A stretch of 64,000 nt of DNA from Bacteroidia bacterium (GCA_016787705.1 JAEUTP010000008.1:310001-374000); one strand, 5' to 3'; shown: positions 45,069 to 53,677, numbered from the stretch's first letter. The notes: generated from the letters alone by a model not told the origin. Numbers and translations are program-made.

Positions 45069-47258
45069 TTAACGTAAATAAAGCATTTCTCTATACTTCG
45101 GTAAAGGCCATGTTGCATCATCCACAATGTTCTCTAACTTATCTACATTGTAACGGATGGTATCAAAAAATGGTTTTACTTTATCGCAATACGCGTGTGC
45201 TTGTTTTTTTGCTGAATCTAAATTGTTTGCACTCTTACGTGCTTCGGTCATATCATCTGCCGCTTTTTTAATAATGGCAACATGCTCGCTGATCTCTTTT
45301 ATCAATTCAATTTGTGTATCGGCTGCTTTTTTAAATTCTGCCGCGCCTAAAATTTCTTTTAAACCTTTTGCATTTTCAATTAAACCGCGTTGGTAATTTA
45401 AAGCTGCCGGAATAATTTGGTTATTCACCATATCAGCCATGATACGCGATTCAATTTGAATTTTTTTAGTATACGTTTCTAAAGCAATTTCGTAACGGGC
45501 TTCCTGCTCGCGATGATTTAAAATGCCCATGGTCTCATACATATTTAATGTTTTTTTAGAGATCATTGCTTCTAAAGCGCCCGGTGTTGTAGGAATATTA
45601 TTTAAACCACGTTTTTTTGCTTCTGCTTTCCACTCATCGCCATAACCGTTTCCTTCAAAACGAATTTTTTTGCTGGCAATAATGTATTTTTTTAATACCT
45701 GGAATATCGCTTCATCTTTCTCCACTTTTTTCTCGATCAACGCATCTACTTCCGCTTTAAATTTAATTAATTGTTCTGCAACTATCGCATTCAACACAGT
45801 CATTGGTCCACCGCAGTTGGCAGAAGAACCAACAGCGCGGAACTCAAATTTATTTCCGGTAAAGGCAAATGGCGAAGTACGGTTACGATCTGTATTATCT
45901 AATAAGATATCAGGAATTTTACCGATGTTCAATTTTAATTTTGTTTTTTCTTCCGGACTCATTTTTCCACCGTGTACCGATTTTTCTAATTCATCCAACA
46001 CGCTTGACAATTGTCCGCCTAAGAAAACAGACATGATGGCCGGTGGCGCTTCGTTGGCACCCAAACGGTGATCGTTGTTTGCTGAAGCAATAGAAGCACG
46101 TAACAGATCAGCATGCTCATGCACAGCCATTACGGTATTAATAAAAAATGTAAGGAACTGTAAATTTGTTTTTGGCGTTTTGCCCGGTGATAATAAATTT
46201 TTACCGGTGTTGGTTGCTAAGCTCCAGTTATTGTGCTTACCACTGCCGTTAACACCCGCGTAAGGTTTCTCATGCAATAATACACGGAAATTATGACGGA
46301 TGGCCACTTTCTCCATCACATCCATTAATAATAAATTATGATCTACCGCTAAATTGGTTTCTTCAAACACAGGCGCGCACTCAAACTGCGCAGGTGCTAC
46401 CTCGTTATGACGCGTACGCACAGGAATTCCTAATAAGTGCGACTCGTATTCAAAATCACGCATATAAGCTGCAACACGCTCAGGGATAGAACCCCAGTAA
46501 TGATCTTCTAACTGTTGGCCCTTTGCCGGAGCATGACCAAATAAGGTACGACCTGTTTGTTGCAGATCGTAACGGATATTATATAAAGCAGAATCAATTA
46601 AAAAATATTCCTGCTCCCAACCTAAAGTGGCAATGGTTTTAGTAACGTTCTTATCAAAATACTGGCAAACATCAGTAGCTGCTTTATCAATAGCGTGTAA
46701 TGATTTTAATAAAGGCGTTTTAAAATCCAGCGACTCTCCGGTATAAGAAATAAAAATGGTTGGAATGCATAATGTTTGTCCCCATATAAAAGCAGGTGAT
46801 GTTGGATCCCATGCCGTGTAACCACGTGCTTCAAACGTGTTACGAATGCCGCCATTAGGAAAAGAAGAAGCATCGGGTTCTTGCTGCACTAAAGCATTAC
46901 CGCTAAAACGCTCAATAGCGCGGCCACCTTCAATAGGCTCAAAAAAACCATCGTGCTTCTCAGCGGTAGCACCACTTAATGGCTGAAACCAGTGTGTAAA
47001 ATGCGTAACGCCTTTGCTTTGCGCCCAGGCTTTCATGCAGGCTGCAACCTGATCAGCCATTTTACGCTCAACAATGGTACCGGTATTCATAGAGTTTTGA
47101 ATGCTGGTGAATGCCTCTTCAGAAAGGAATTCGCGCATGGCATCAAGGCCAAACACATCGGTGCCGTAATACTCAGATACTTTTTTATCTGATTTTTCTA
47201 AAGCAACAGGCACGCGGTTCACTACGTCCTGCATGGCTAAAATTCGTCTTGTGGTCAT
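45069..47258 (-). CDS. glnN: Type III glutamine synthetase
   Basis: 729 aa, the GSIII size (GSI is ~470, GSII ~370). Forms glutamine from glutamate, ammonium and ATP. Recognisable segments: HWFQPLSGATAEKHDGFFEP, PNGGIRNTFEARGYTAWDP, NGSGKHNNWS, NRTSPFAFTGNKFEFRAVGS and a helical C-terminal domain unique to GSIII. Main nitrogen assimilation enzyme in many Bacteroidota. Long (640 bp) upstream region with a -7 box at 47299-47306. Confidence 0.97.
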   Translation of the reverse strand: MTTRRILAMQDVVNRVPVALEKSDKKVSEYYGTDVFGLDAMREFLSEEAFTSIQNSMNTGTIVERKMADQVAACMKAWAQSKGVTHFTHWFQPLSGATAEKHDGFFEPIEGGRAIERFSGNALVQQEPDASSFPNGGIRNTFEARGYTAWDPTSPAFIWGQTLCIPTIFISYTGESLDFKTPLLKSLHAIDKAATDVCQYFDKNVTKTIATLGWEQEYFLIDSALYNIRYDLQQTGRTLFGHAPAKGQQLEDHYWGSIPERVAAYMRDFEYESHLLGIPVRTRHNEVAPAQFECAPVFEETNLAVDHNLLLMDVMEKVAIRHNFRVLLHEKPYAGVNGSGKHNNWSLATNTGKNLLSPGKTPKTNLQFLTFFINTVMAVHEHADLLRASIASANNDHRLGANEAPPAIMSVFLGGQLSSVLDELEKSVHGGKMSPEEKTKLKLNIGKIPDILLDNTDRNRTSPFAFTGNKFEFRAVGSSANCGGPMTVLNAIVAEQLIKFKAEVDALIEKKVEKDEAIFQVLKKYIIASKKIRFEGNGYGDEWKAEAKKRGLNNIPTTPGALEAMISKKTLNMYETMGILNHREQEARYEIALETYTKKIQIESRIMADMVNNQIIPAALNYQRGLIENAKGLKEILGAAEFKKAADTQIELIKEISEHVAIIKKAADDMTEARKSANNLDSAKKQAHAYCDKVKPFFDTIRYNVDKLENIVDDATWPLPKYREMLYLR

Positions 47259-47298
47259 TTTTATAGGGGGTTAAATAGGTTTTTTATCAAAATTTTTA

Positions 47299-47306
47299 CA
47301 AATGTA
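47299..47306 (-). promoter_or_regulatory. -7 promoter element of glnN
   Basis: Minus strand TACATTTG (TAnnTTTG), about 40 bp before the start codon; a TTTG lies 22 bp further upstream, slightly more than the usual spacing. Confidence 0.45.
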
Positions 47307-47480
47307 GTCAAAAAACAGGGGGTCAGTACAAAAAATATCAACTTTTTTAGAAATTGTTGTTAAAAAATAGGGGGGGGCTTACGGATTAAAGATGAAAGAT
47401 TAAGGATTTAAGACTTAAAATCCCATCTTCCTCTTTGAAAAAAGGGGTTAGGAATTAATTTATAAATAAGAGGTAATTTG

Positions 47481-47555
47481 GGCGTGTCCCTTCGGGTCGG
47501 GCTTTCACTTCAAGTCCTCGCTCCGCTGCGGGCTTTCCGCTCAATCCCTCACGCA
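47481..47555. repeat. GC-rich intergenic repeat next to palindrome A4
   Basis: GGCGTGTCCCTTCGGGTCGG followed by TCCTCGCTCCGCTGCGGGC and TCCCTCACGC. Much richer in G+C than its surroundings, with short palindromes (CCCTTCGGG, CGCTCCGCTGCGG). Blocks of this wording are familiar intergenic repeats in Bacteroidota. A minus-strand open frame through here is an artefact. Confidence 0.6.
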
Positions 47556-47557
47556 AA

Positions 47558-47597
47558 TCCTCCTCCGTCGCTCCGCGCCACCTCCCCAAGAGGAGGA
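47558..47597 (-). repeat. 40-bp palindromic repeat, copy A4
   Basis: Minus strand TCCTCCTCTTGGGGAGG, then TGGCGCGGAGCGAC, then GGAGGAGGA: the same family as A1 and A2 inside leuS and A3 at 11441. Confidence 0.8.
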
Positions 47598-47617
47598 TAC
47601 TGTGCCTAAACACCGAA

Positions 47618-47674
47618 TCTCCCTCCTTGAGGGTTTTGCGAAGCAAAATGAGGATCACTGAGGGCGAGGGAGGA
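47618..47674. repeat. Inverted repeat beside copy A4
   Basis: ATCTCCCTCCTTGAGGG at the left and GCGAGGGAGGAT at the right, separated by a small TTTTGCGAAGCAAAA hairpin. Design parallels 11506-11575 beside copy A3. Confidence 0.5.
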
Positions 47675-47837
47675 TACCGCTATTATAACTCCTATATAAC
47701 ACCATCATAACCTCTACATAACTGTAACATAACTGTAACAGCTTTTTTAACAATGCTCCGTAAAACATTCAAAGGCCTTAAAAGAGTAGCAAATACGATC
47801 AATACCAGTCAAAAGCATTCCATAAAATTTTAAGAAG
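47675..47837. other. AT-rich spacer before the QueC-nuclease module
   Basis: No gene. Holds a tandem duplication of ATAACTGTAAC (47718-47728, 47729-47739) within a stretch of ATAAC words. Confidence 0.4.
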
Positions 47838-47839
47838 GT

Positions 47840-47866
47840 ACCTACTGCTGGCAGTAGGTGTTTTTG
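47840..47866 (+). terminator. Perfect hairpin with T run upstream of the two-gene module
   Basis: ACCTACTGC TG GCAGTAGGT followed by GTTTTTG, 41 bp before the ATG at 47900. As no plus-strand gene ends nearby, it may act as an attenuator or mark the left edge of an inserted segment. Confidence 0.5.
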
Positions 47867-47899
47867 TGGAATATTTTGATTTATTTTATGATAGTTTAA

Positions 47900-48682
47900 A
47901 TGGGACACGAAAGAGTAGGCTTTTTGCCAAAAACAAAAAAATGGAATGCCATTGTATCTGGCATTGTCGATTTCTCAGATAATAGTGAGGCTATTTCGCA
48001 AATCGCAGCAGAAACTACGAAAAATGTTAGGAGTAGATTTAAAGTGATTAGTAGTGATGAAGGAGTAATTTCCGCATTTAAATATTTAATCGTATTAAGT
48101 TTTGCAACAAAACAAGAAAATTCAATAAGTTTTTTAAATGATAAAGGGATAAGTTTATCGAAGAATTTTGACTTTTTTGACCTTGGTATAAGCGCTAAGA
48201 AATATCTCGAAAAACACTTACAAGCAAAAGAATATTCTACTATTGCATCTCAATCCTTGATGGATACAATTTCCGATTGGTTTCAAAAAAATGAAAGTAA
48301 ACAAACAACTTTATTTGTAACGCCAGAAAATCCTTTAGAAAATTGGAAAAAAGCAAGCACCGGAGAAGGCTTTTGTGAATTATCAAGATCTTTTTTTGCA
48401 AATTTTACAAAAAGGTATCTTGAATATTTTTTAGAACGTGAAGCTGCCTGGGCGCTTAAAAATGTAGATGAACGAAGGCATTTCAAGAAAAAACTAGAGA
48501 GTTTAATTTCTGAAGTTTCTGTACATGCCTTTGAAACAGCAAAAATAACAGAATCTTTTTCAGCTGGATGGTTCAAAAAAAACGCACAAGACAAAATTCC
48601 GTCAGATAAAAAAATACAAGGATTTGTAGATTATTCATTCCACAAAATCAATAGTGAACTTTTAAGGGAGGAAAATTCTTGA
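47900..48682 (+). CDS. Unknown protein, first gene of the QueC-nuclease module
   Basis: 260 aa, soluble, mostly helical, no signal peptide or membrane segment. Starts MGHERVGFLPKTKKW, an N-terminal wording that I recall from other small proteins encoded next to QueC-like genes (memory only). No nucleotide-binding or catalytic motif is visible. C-terminal third is charged (ERRHFKKKLESLISEVSVHA, in part). Stop overlaps the start of the QueC-like gene (TTGA), so the two are translationally coupled and should work together. Possibly a QatB-like accessory protein; this rests on context rather than on sequence. Confidence 0.75.
   Translation: MGHERVGFLPKTKKWNAIVSGIVDFSDNSEAISQIAAETTKNVRSRFKVISSDEGVISAFKYLIVLSFATKQENSISFLNDKGISLSKNFDFFDLGISAKKYLEKHLQAKEYSTIASQSLMDTISDWFQKNESKQTTLFVTPENPLENWKKASTGEGFCELSRSFFANFTKRYLEYFLEREAAWALKNVDERRHFKKKLESLISEVSVHAFETAKITESFSAGWFKKNAQDKIPSDKKIQGFVDYSFHKINSELLREENS
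48664..48671 (+). promoter_or_regulatory. Strong Shine-Dalgarno before the TTG start of the QueC-like gene
   Basis: AAGGGAGG ends 7 bp before TTG 48679. Most starts in this window lack such a site, in keeping with Bacteroidota; it supports the TTG start and is unusual for this genome. Confidence 0.7.
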
Positions 48683-50547
48683 GTAATCAAAAAGAACATA
48701 TTGTTATTTGTGGTGACATTAAACTCGGAAAGAAGTATAGTTCTAAGGAAAAATATATTGTTCATCGTTTTGAGTGTAATCCAGAAAGTAGACACAGAAA
48801 TGTAAACATTGATCTTCCTCATTTTGTTAAAGTTGTTGGCTGCCATTTTCCCATTCGGATTAAAGACCTTTTAGAAATTGCAAGTTATGTCTATGCGTCA
48901 GATAGAATGATTGATAGAGGAGCGCCTAATTCAATGGAATATATGCGCTGGTCCCGTAAATTTCATTATCATATTAAAGTTAGAGATTTTAAATTTTGGA
49001 ATAAAAAGGAAGTGAAGGATTCGCTTAATGAAGCCTTAAAATTTGTTTCTGGTGATTATTCATATGAGTTTACGTTTCACGCTGGTGGCAAAGATTTTGG
49101 GCAGACATCTCTAACTGATATGGAGGGATTTGATTTCGAAAAAAAGCAGAATAGTCATATTTGTCTTTTTTCAGGAGGATTGGATTCACTAGCCGGTTCT
49201 TTGAAACTATTAAGTGAAAACAAGAATCTAATATTAATAAGCCATAGTTCTAATAACTTAGGAGTATCAGCAACCCAAAATGCAATCCTCAAAAGAATTA
49301 TGAGTGATTACCCTGACCGAGTTCAACCATTTAAATTTTCATGTCATCTAAAAGGAGAAAGAGCAGTAGAAGAAACCCAAAGATCAAGAATTTTTTTATA
49401 TACTTCAATCGCGTTCTCTCTAATGAGTCTAGCTTCTGAAAATTCTATAAATGTTTTTGAAAACGGAATCACATCTATTAATTTTGCTAAAAGACAAGAT
49501 GCAATGAATGCTAGAGCGAGTCGGACTACACATCCTAAAACGCTTCATCTTATCCAGTCATTTCTCAGTTTAGTTGGAGATAAACAAGTAAATGTTAATC
49601 ATCCTTTTTTGTTTAAGACAAAGAGTGACATTCTAGATATAATAAAAGAAAACAAGAAGGAAGAATATATAAATTCAACCTTAACTTGTACAAAAACTTT
49701 TCTCAAATTTCAAAATAAATCAAACGCATCTCACTGCGGAAGATGTTCGCAATGCGTAGATAGGAGATTTGCAGCTTATGCTACTGGTCTCGAGGAATAT
49801 GACGCAGTTTATGATATGGACATATCCAAAGATTCTATAGACGACCAAGAGGGGTTTATACACTTACACGATTATCTATATAAAGTATTCGAACTTAAAA
49901 CTGCAACCGAATCATCCTTCAGCTATGATTTTTATGATGAGTTGACTGATTTAATCCCTTACCTTCAGGGAAAAGATAATACTGAAAAAATGAAATCAGT
50001 ATATGCGCTAGTTAAAAATCATACTGGAAGAATTGATATTGCTATTCAACAAATTCGAAAGGGAGAAGATTTATCAAAACAAAAGACACCAAATAGTATT
50101 TTTAATATTCTTGATACAAGAAGTTATTTACTCCCACCATCGGAATTTTTGGTAGATGACCTTTGTTCTGAGTTAAGTAAGAGTATTCCTATTGCATTTC
50201 AAACTCAAAAACCAGCAAATGAAAAAGTTTTAAATGACCATATTGAAGCTTTAATTCGAAAAAATCGTGATGGATATGCAAGAGAATTTCCTGTGATACA
50301 ATATGGTACAGCAAAAACGGTTCCAGATCATTCATTTGATCCATCTTTATTTATTGAGTCAAAATATCCCAGGAATAAAAAATCTCAAAGCCAACTGACA
50401 GATGAACTGGCCGCTGATATAATTAAATATGGCACAGCATTTAAATTTTTCTTTATTTATGACCCAGAACGTAAAATTACTCAAGATGAACTTTTCAAAA
50501 AAACTATTGAAGCTCATCCAAAATGTAAAGTTCATATAGTAAGATAA
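48679..50547 (+). CDS. QueC-like ATP-pyrophosphatase domain fused to a PD-(D/E)XK-like nuclease domain
   Basis: 622 aa from TTG 48679. Unknown N-domain (1-155, with GCHFPIRIKDLLEIASYVYA and a basic WSRKFHYHIKVRDF), then a QueC-like domain: SGGLDS P-loop at 165-170 and zinc site Cys337, Cys353, Cys356, Cys359 (HCGRCSQC). Housekeeping QueC is ~220 aa and lacks flanking domains. After a helical linker, residues ~510-622 show a restriction-endonuclease-like core: PD at 549-550, E560-S-K562 and a helix with Gln572, i.e. PD...ExK. QueC homologues occur in anti-phage systems (QatABCD, type IV CBASS). Role in defence is inference; catalytic motifs are directly visible. Confidence 0.82.
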   Translation: MSNQKEHIVICGDIKLGKKYSSKEKYIVHRFECNPESRHRNVNIDLPHFVKVVGCHFPIRIKDLLEIASYVYASDRMIDRGAPNSMEYMRWSRKFHYHIKVRDFKFWNKKEVKDSLNEALKFVSGDYSYEFTFHAGGKDFGQTSLTDMEGFDFEKKQNSHICLFSGGLDSLAGSLKLLSENKNLILISHSSNNLGVSATQNAILKRIMSDYPDRVQPFKFSCHLKGERAVEETQRSRIFLYTSIAFSLMSLASENSINVFENGITSINFAKRQDAMNARASRTTHPKTLHLIQSFLSLVGDKQVNVNHPFLFKTKSDILDIIKENKKEEYINSTLTCTKTFLKFQNKSNASHCGRCSQCVDRRFAAYATGLEEYDAVYDMDISKDSIDDQEGFIHLHDYLYKVFELKTATESSFSYDFYDELTDLIPYLQGKDNTEKMKSVYALVKNHTGRIDIAIQQIRKGEDLSKQKTPNSIFNILDTRSYLLPPSEFLVDDLCSELSKSIPIAFQTQKPANEKVLNDHIEALIRKNRDGYAREFPVIQYGTAKTVPDHSFDPSLFIESKYPRNKKSQSQLTDELAADIIKYGTAFKFFFIYDPERKITQDELFKKTIEAHPKCKVHIVR

Positions 50548-50634
50548 TATTAATTCCGGCTGATTTGTAATATGTGTTCACAATCTTGCCCTACTCCAAA
50601 AACCTCCGTACATTTACTTAACAATCTTTTTTCT

Positions 50635-51138
50635 ATGAACCTTCAAAAAACAATTCTTTTAATAATAACTCTTTGTTTCTCTTTCTTTATAAAAGCACAA
50701 AATTACAAATGCCTGCCTTGCGGGTTGGATTGTGATAAAGAAGTGTTTACAAAAGCAGGTACTTGCCCAAAATGTAAAATGGAACTGGTGCCGGCAGCTT
50801 CTATTACGTTTAAGAATATGGAAACAAATAAAGTTTGCGAGTACATTAAAACACATCCAAAAACCATTTTGCTGGATGTAAGAACTAAAGAAGAATTTGA
50901 AGGCAGCGCCGATCCCAATTTTGGTTCTTTAAAAAATGCCATCAACATTCCTGTAGATGACCTGAAAACAAGAATAAACGAACTTGAAAAATATAAGAAT
51001 TCTGAGATCATCGTTTATTGCTCACATAGCCATCGCAGTCCAAGGGCTTCATACTTGTTAACGCAAAACGGTTTTAAACATGTTATTAATTTATCGGGCG
51101 GCATGAGTGAAATGAAAGATACATCCTGTAAAAAATAA
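50635..51138 (+). CDS. Secreted heavy-metal-binding domain plus rhodanese domain protein
   Basis: 167 aa from ATG 50635, chosen because it starts the signal peptide (MNLQKTILLIITLCFSFFIKAQ); an upstream in-frame ATG (50572) adds a polar leader. Mature protein: a small Cys-rich unit YKCLPCGLDC...CPKCKMELVP (residues 24-53), like the heavy-metal-binding domain of copper transporters, then a rhodanese fold with active-site loop VYCSHSHRS (Cys129). Rhodaneses transfer sulfane sulfur. Periplasmic metal or sulfur handling is inferred. Followed by the DUF1398 gene after 4 bp. Confidence 0.87.
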   Translation: MNLQKTILLIITLCFSFFIKAQNYKCLPCGLDCDKEVFTKAGTCPKCKMELVPAASITFKNMETNKVCEYIKTHPKTILLDVRTKEEFEGSADPNFGSLKNAINIPVDDLKTRINELEKYKNSEIIVYCSHSHRSPRASYLLTQNGFKHVINLSGGMSEMKDTSCKK

Positions 51139-51142
51139 TTCT

Positions 51143-51520
51143 ATGGAACACAACGAAAAAATAAAAGCCTGTTACCAGGCAGCAAAAAATTATCCTGATC
51201 TTGCTAAACGTTTAAGCGAAATTGGCGTAGAGTCTTACACCGTTGATACAGCAAGCGGAACGATCCTTTACCGTTTTAACCAGGGACAAACTGTTTTACA
51301 TCCGGGTAATATTAACGCAAGAACAATAGCCGAAAATTTTAACGAGCAAAAAACAATTGAAGCTATACGCAATAACCAGCAGGGAAAAAGTACCTACCCC
51401 GAATTTATGACCGGCATTGCTGAAGCAGGTGTACGTTTTTACGAAGCAACCTTAAACGGATCAAATAAAAGAGTGACTTATATTGGTATTGGAGGTTTTT
51501 ACGAAGAAAAAATTCCTTAA
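51143..51520 (+). CDS. DUF1398-family protein
   Basis: 125 aa cytoplasmic protein; GVESYTVDTASGTILYRF, YPEFMTGIAEAGVRFYEATL and RVTYIGIGGFYEEKIP match the DUF1398 (YbcV-like) family. Function not known. Likely co-transcribed with the rhodanese gene. Confidence 0.88.
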   Translation: MEHNEKIKACYQAAKNYPDLAKRLSEIGVESYTVDTASGTILYRFNQGQTVLHPGNINARTIAENFNEQKTIEAIRNNQQGKSTYPEFMTGIAEAGVRFYEATLNGSNKRVTYIGIGGFYEEKIP

Positions 51521-51522
51521 AC

Positions 51523-51900
51523 TTATTTTGTTTTTATAAGTATATGTCTTACGTCTACCGTTTCGCCTTTACGCGCAACGAGTTGTATAAAATGATAACC
51601 GAATTCGGTTTTAAATACTTCTGAGATCTCGCCGGGATTATTTAAACCAAAAGCTACTTTTTCAAACTCGGGTACAAATTTACCTTTACCTAGATTTTTA
51701 TAAATGCCGCCTTTTGCAGCTGAACCGGGATCTTCGCTGTAAAGAATGGCCATGGTTTCCATACTCTCACCATTCATTACACGTTGGCGGTAACTTTCAA
51801 TTAATTGCAAAGCCTCTTCATCGGTATGTTTTACCAGACTGTCTTTGCTCTGTGCAAAAAAACTAAATGGTAACATCAACAGAAAAAATAAATGTTTCAT
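51523..51900 (-). CDS. Small secreted parvulin-type peptidyl-prolyl isomerase with displaced first strand
   Basis: 125 aa. Signal peptide to about residue 17. The parvulin signatures occur (MAILYSEDPGSAAKGGIYKNL, VPEFEKVAFGLNNPGEISEV, TEFGYHFIQL), but the HILI strand that normally opens the domain is at the extreme C-terminus (VRHILIKTK). In two-domain SurA-like proteins FGYHFIQL is followed by the HILI of the next domain, so this is either a cut-out of such a protein or a circular permutation; strands 1 and 4 are neighbours in the fold, which makes permutation workable. Confidence 0.82.
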   Translation of the reverse strand: MKHLFFLLMLPFSFFAQSKDSLVKHTDEEALQLIESYRQRVMNGESMETMAILYSEDPGSAAKGGIYKNLGKGKFVPEFEKVAFGLNNPGEISEVFKTEFGYHFIQLVARKGETVDVRHILIKTK

Positions 51901-52020
51901 TTAAGATAAAGTTAGTGAAAAATATTTTCATTCACCTTTTTATAAAAAAAGATGGAAATATTTGCCTGAAATTTCTTTTTGTTATTTTCAGCAAATAATA
52001 ATAAGTCTTTTTTTGGATGA

Positions 52021-52275
52021 ATTTCTGCCCTCACTTTTTTGCTTGATCAAAAAAGTAAGCAAAAAAATCAAGGCTTCTTAAAATTTTGCTAAAAATCTTT
52101 CTTTCTCAAGCTGATGGTTTTAAGCGCTTCGCGAATAGCCAAAACCATCTTCGCATAAGCCAACGATTTTGAAAATGAAGATTTTTTTACGCAAAATTTT
52201 AAAAGGCCGACTCACGTTGTGTGCTTACGCGGACGGCTTCTGGCATATTGATTCTGTGGCTTGCCAGAAGGGTTA
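52021..52275 (+). repeat. 255-bp structured repeat, copy B2
   Basis: Second copy of the element at 44465-44719, same orientation: shared opening ATTTCTG, TTTTTTGCTTGATCAAAAAA palindrome, GATGGTTTT/AAAACCATC hairpin, GTGCTTACGCGGAC near the end. Differences in the arms appear partly compensated (both still pair). It reaches to within 10 bp of the HxlR stop codon and may form its transcription end. Confidence 0.8.
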
Positions 52276-52285
52276 ATAATAACGA

Positions 52286-52597
52286 TTAAATCATATTCTC
52301 CAACTGTTTAAAAACAGGTATAAGAGCCTTGCCATTTTCGCTAAGGTAATATTCAATATGCAAAGGTTTTTGTTTTATGGTTACTTTTTGCAATAACCCA
52401 CTTTCTTCTAATTCTTTTAAAGCAAGAGAAATTGTTTGTTTGTTGGAGCCTTCAATATCGCGTAATAAACTGCTAAAACGCAAGGGGCCATTAACTGCCA
52501 AACGAAAGATCTCGGGTTTCCACTTACCGGACAAGAGCTTTAAAAGTCCTTGCGCGGGACAGGTCTCATTATCATTTGTTATTTTTTTAGTGGTCAT
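52286..52597 (-). CDS. HxlR-family transcriptional regulator
   Basis: 103 aa winged helix. TCPAQGLLKLLSGKWKPEIF has the conserved N-terminal Cys13, which in several HxlR proteins senses thiol stress; GPLRFSSLLRDIEGSNKQTIS is the HTH. Divergent from the DsbA/FrnE-like gene (81 bp between starts), the natural target. Confidence 0.93.
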   Translation of the reverse strand: MTTKKITNDNETCPAQGLLKLLSGKWKPEIFRLAVNGPLRFSSLLRDIEGSNKQTISLALKELEESGLLQKVTIKQKPLHIEYYLSENGKALIPVFKQLENMI

Positions 52598-52678
52598 AAA
52601 AAACTGACTTATTGTGTAGCAATTTTATTATTAAGAACTTTGTACAAAGATAAAACAAAATGCTAAAGGTTTAAGCTT

Positions 52679-53677
52679 ATGAAACAGGCCGGTTTATTAT
52701 TAATAACACTTTTAACTTTTTGCAACATAAGTTGTAACTCACAAACCAATAAAAAAATGAAAGACCAGAACAATCCGCTGTTATGCGATCCTGAAAATGG
52801 TATGTGCGAAATACCAACAAACAAAAAAGACACAAGCGAAAAATTAAAGATCGAACCTGTAAAAAAAGCAGTAAAGATCGTTTATTATACTGATCCCATT
52901 TGTTCGTCGTGCTGGGGCATTGAACCACAATTACGAAAATTAAAATTAGAATACGGTAACAGCATTGAAATTGAATACCGCATGGGTGGCTTATTGCCCG
53001 ATTGGTCTTACAACAGCGGTGGAATCAGCAAGCCTTCGGATGTAGCACATCATTGGGATGAGGTAAGCAGGTATTATGATATGCCAATAGATGGTGATGT
53101 GTGGCTGGAAGATCCGTTAGCATCCTCTTATCCACCTTCTATCGCATTTAAAGCGGCGCAATTACAAGGCAATGAAAAAGCTATTTTATTTCTAAGGGAA
53201 ATAAGAGAGATGGTTTTCTTACAAAAAAAGAATATTACTAAATGGGAGCATTTGGAAACTGCTGCAAAAAAAGTTGGTTTAAATACCAAACAATTAAAAA
53301 CCGATTACGAAGGCAAAGCAAAAGAACTTTTTGCAGAAGACCTGGCGTATGGAAAAACGTTGGGTGTAAGAGGCTTTCCAACCATGTTCTTTACTAACAC
53401 TGAAGGTAAAACTGAAATTGTTTACGGATCAAAACCTTATACCGAATACGAAAACGCAATTTTAAAATTAAATGCAAAAACAACTAAAAACAGTTATGAA
53501 AAAAGCACTGCATTTGTTTTTTCTAAATACCCAACACTAACGGCTAAAGAATTTTCAGAATTAACCGGCACAGCCAGAAACCAATGTGAACAACTGCTAG
53601 ATGAACAGGTAAAAAAAGGCAGCCTCGAAAAAATAACTACAAAAAACGGTGCTTTGTGGAAATTGAAAAACCAATAA
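52679..53677 (+). CDS. DsbA/FrnE-like thiol oxidoreductase, predicted lipoprotein
   Basis: 332 aa. N-terminal lipobox-like NISC (Cys19) after a hydrophobic stretch; then CDPENGMCEIP (37-47), an extra Cys pair; thioredoxin fold with active site CSSC at 75-78 (YYTDPICSSCWG) and cis-Pro loop RGFPTMFF, interrupted by the helical insertion of the FrnE group; C-terminal ~60 residues form a winged-helix-like unit (LTAKEFSELTGTARNQCEQL). The lipoprotein signal may be a local addition, since a later Met (Met27) starts a FrnE-like cytosolic form. Regulated probably by the divergent HxlR. Confidence 0.86.
   Translation: MKQAGLLLITLLTFCNISCNSQTNKKMKDQNNPLLCDPENGMCEIPTNKKDTSEKLKIEPVKKAVKIVYYTDPICSSCWGIEPQLRKLKLEYGNSIEIEYRMGGLLPDWSYNSGGISKPSDVAHHWDEVSRYYDMPIDGDVWLEDPLASSYPPSIAFKAAQLQGNEKAILFLREIREMVFLQKKNITKWEHLETAAKKVGLNTKQLKTDYEGKAKELFAEDLAYGKTLGVRGFPTMFFTNTEGKTEIVYGSKPYTEYENAILKLNAKTTKNSYEKSTAFVFSKYPTLTAKEFSELTGTARNQCEQLLDEQVKKGSLEKITTKNGALWKLKNQ

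Noticed and set aside
47455..47658. 67-codon open frame on the minus strand across GC-rich repeats
   Set aside because: It is composed entirely of repeat sequence (including palindrome A4); the predicted peptide is low-quality Arg/Gly/Glu text with no start signal.
48679..50547. Considered as the housekeeping queC of queuosine synthesis because queA is in the window
   Set aside because: It is almost three times the normal QueC length, has extra N- and C-terminal domains and is 11 kb from queA with no other preQ0 genes.
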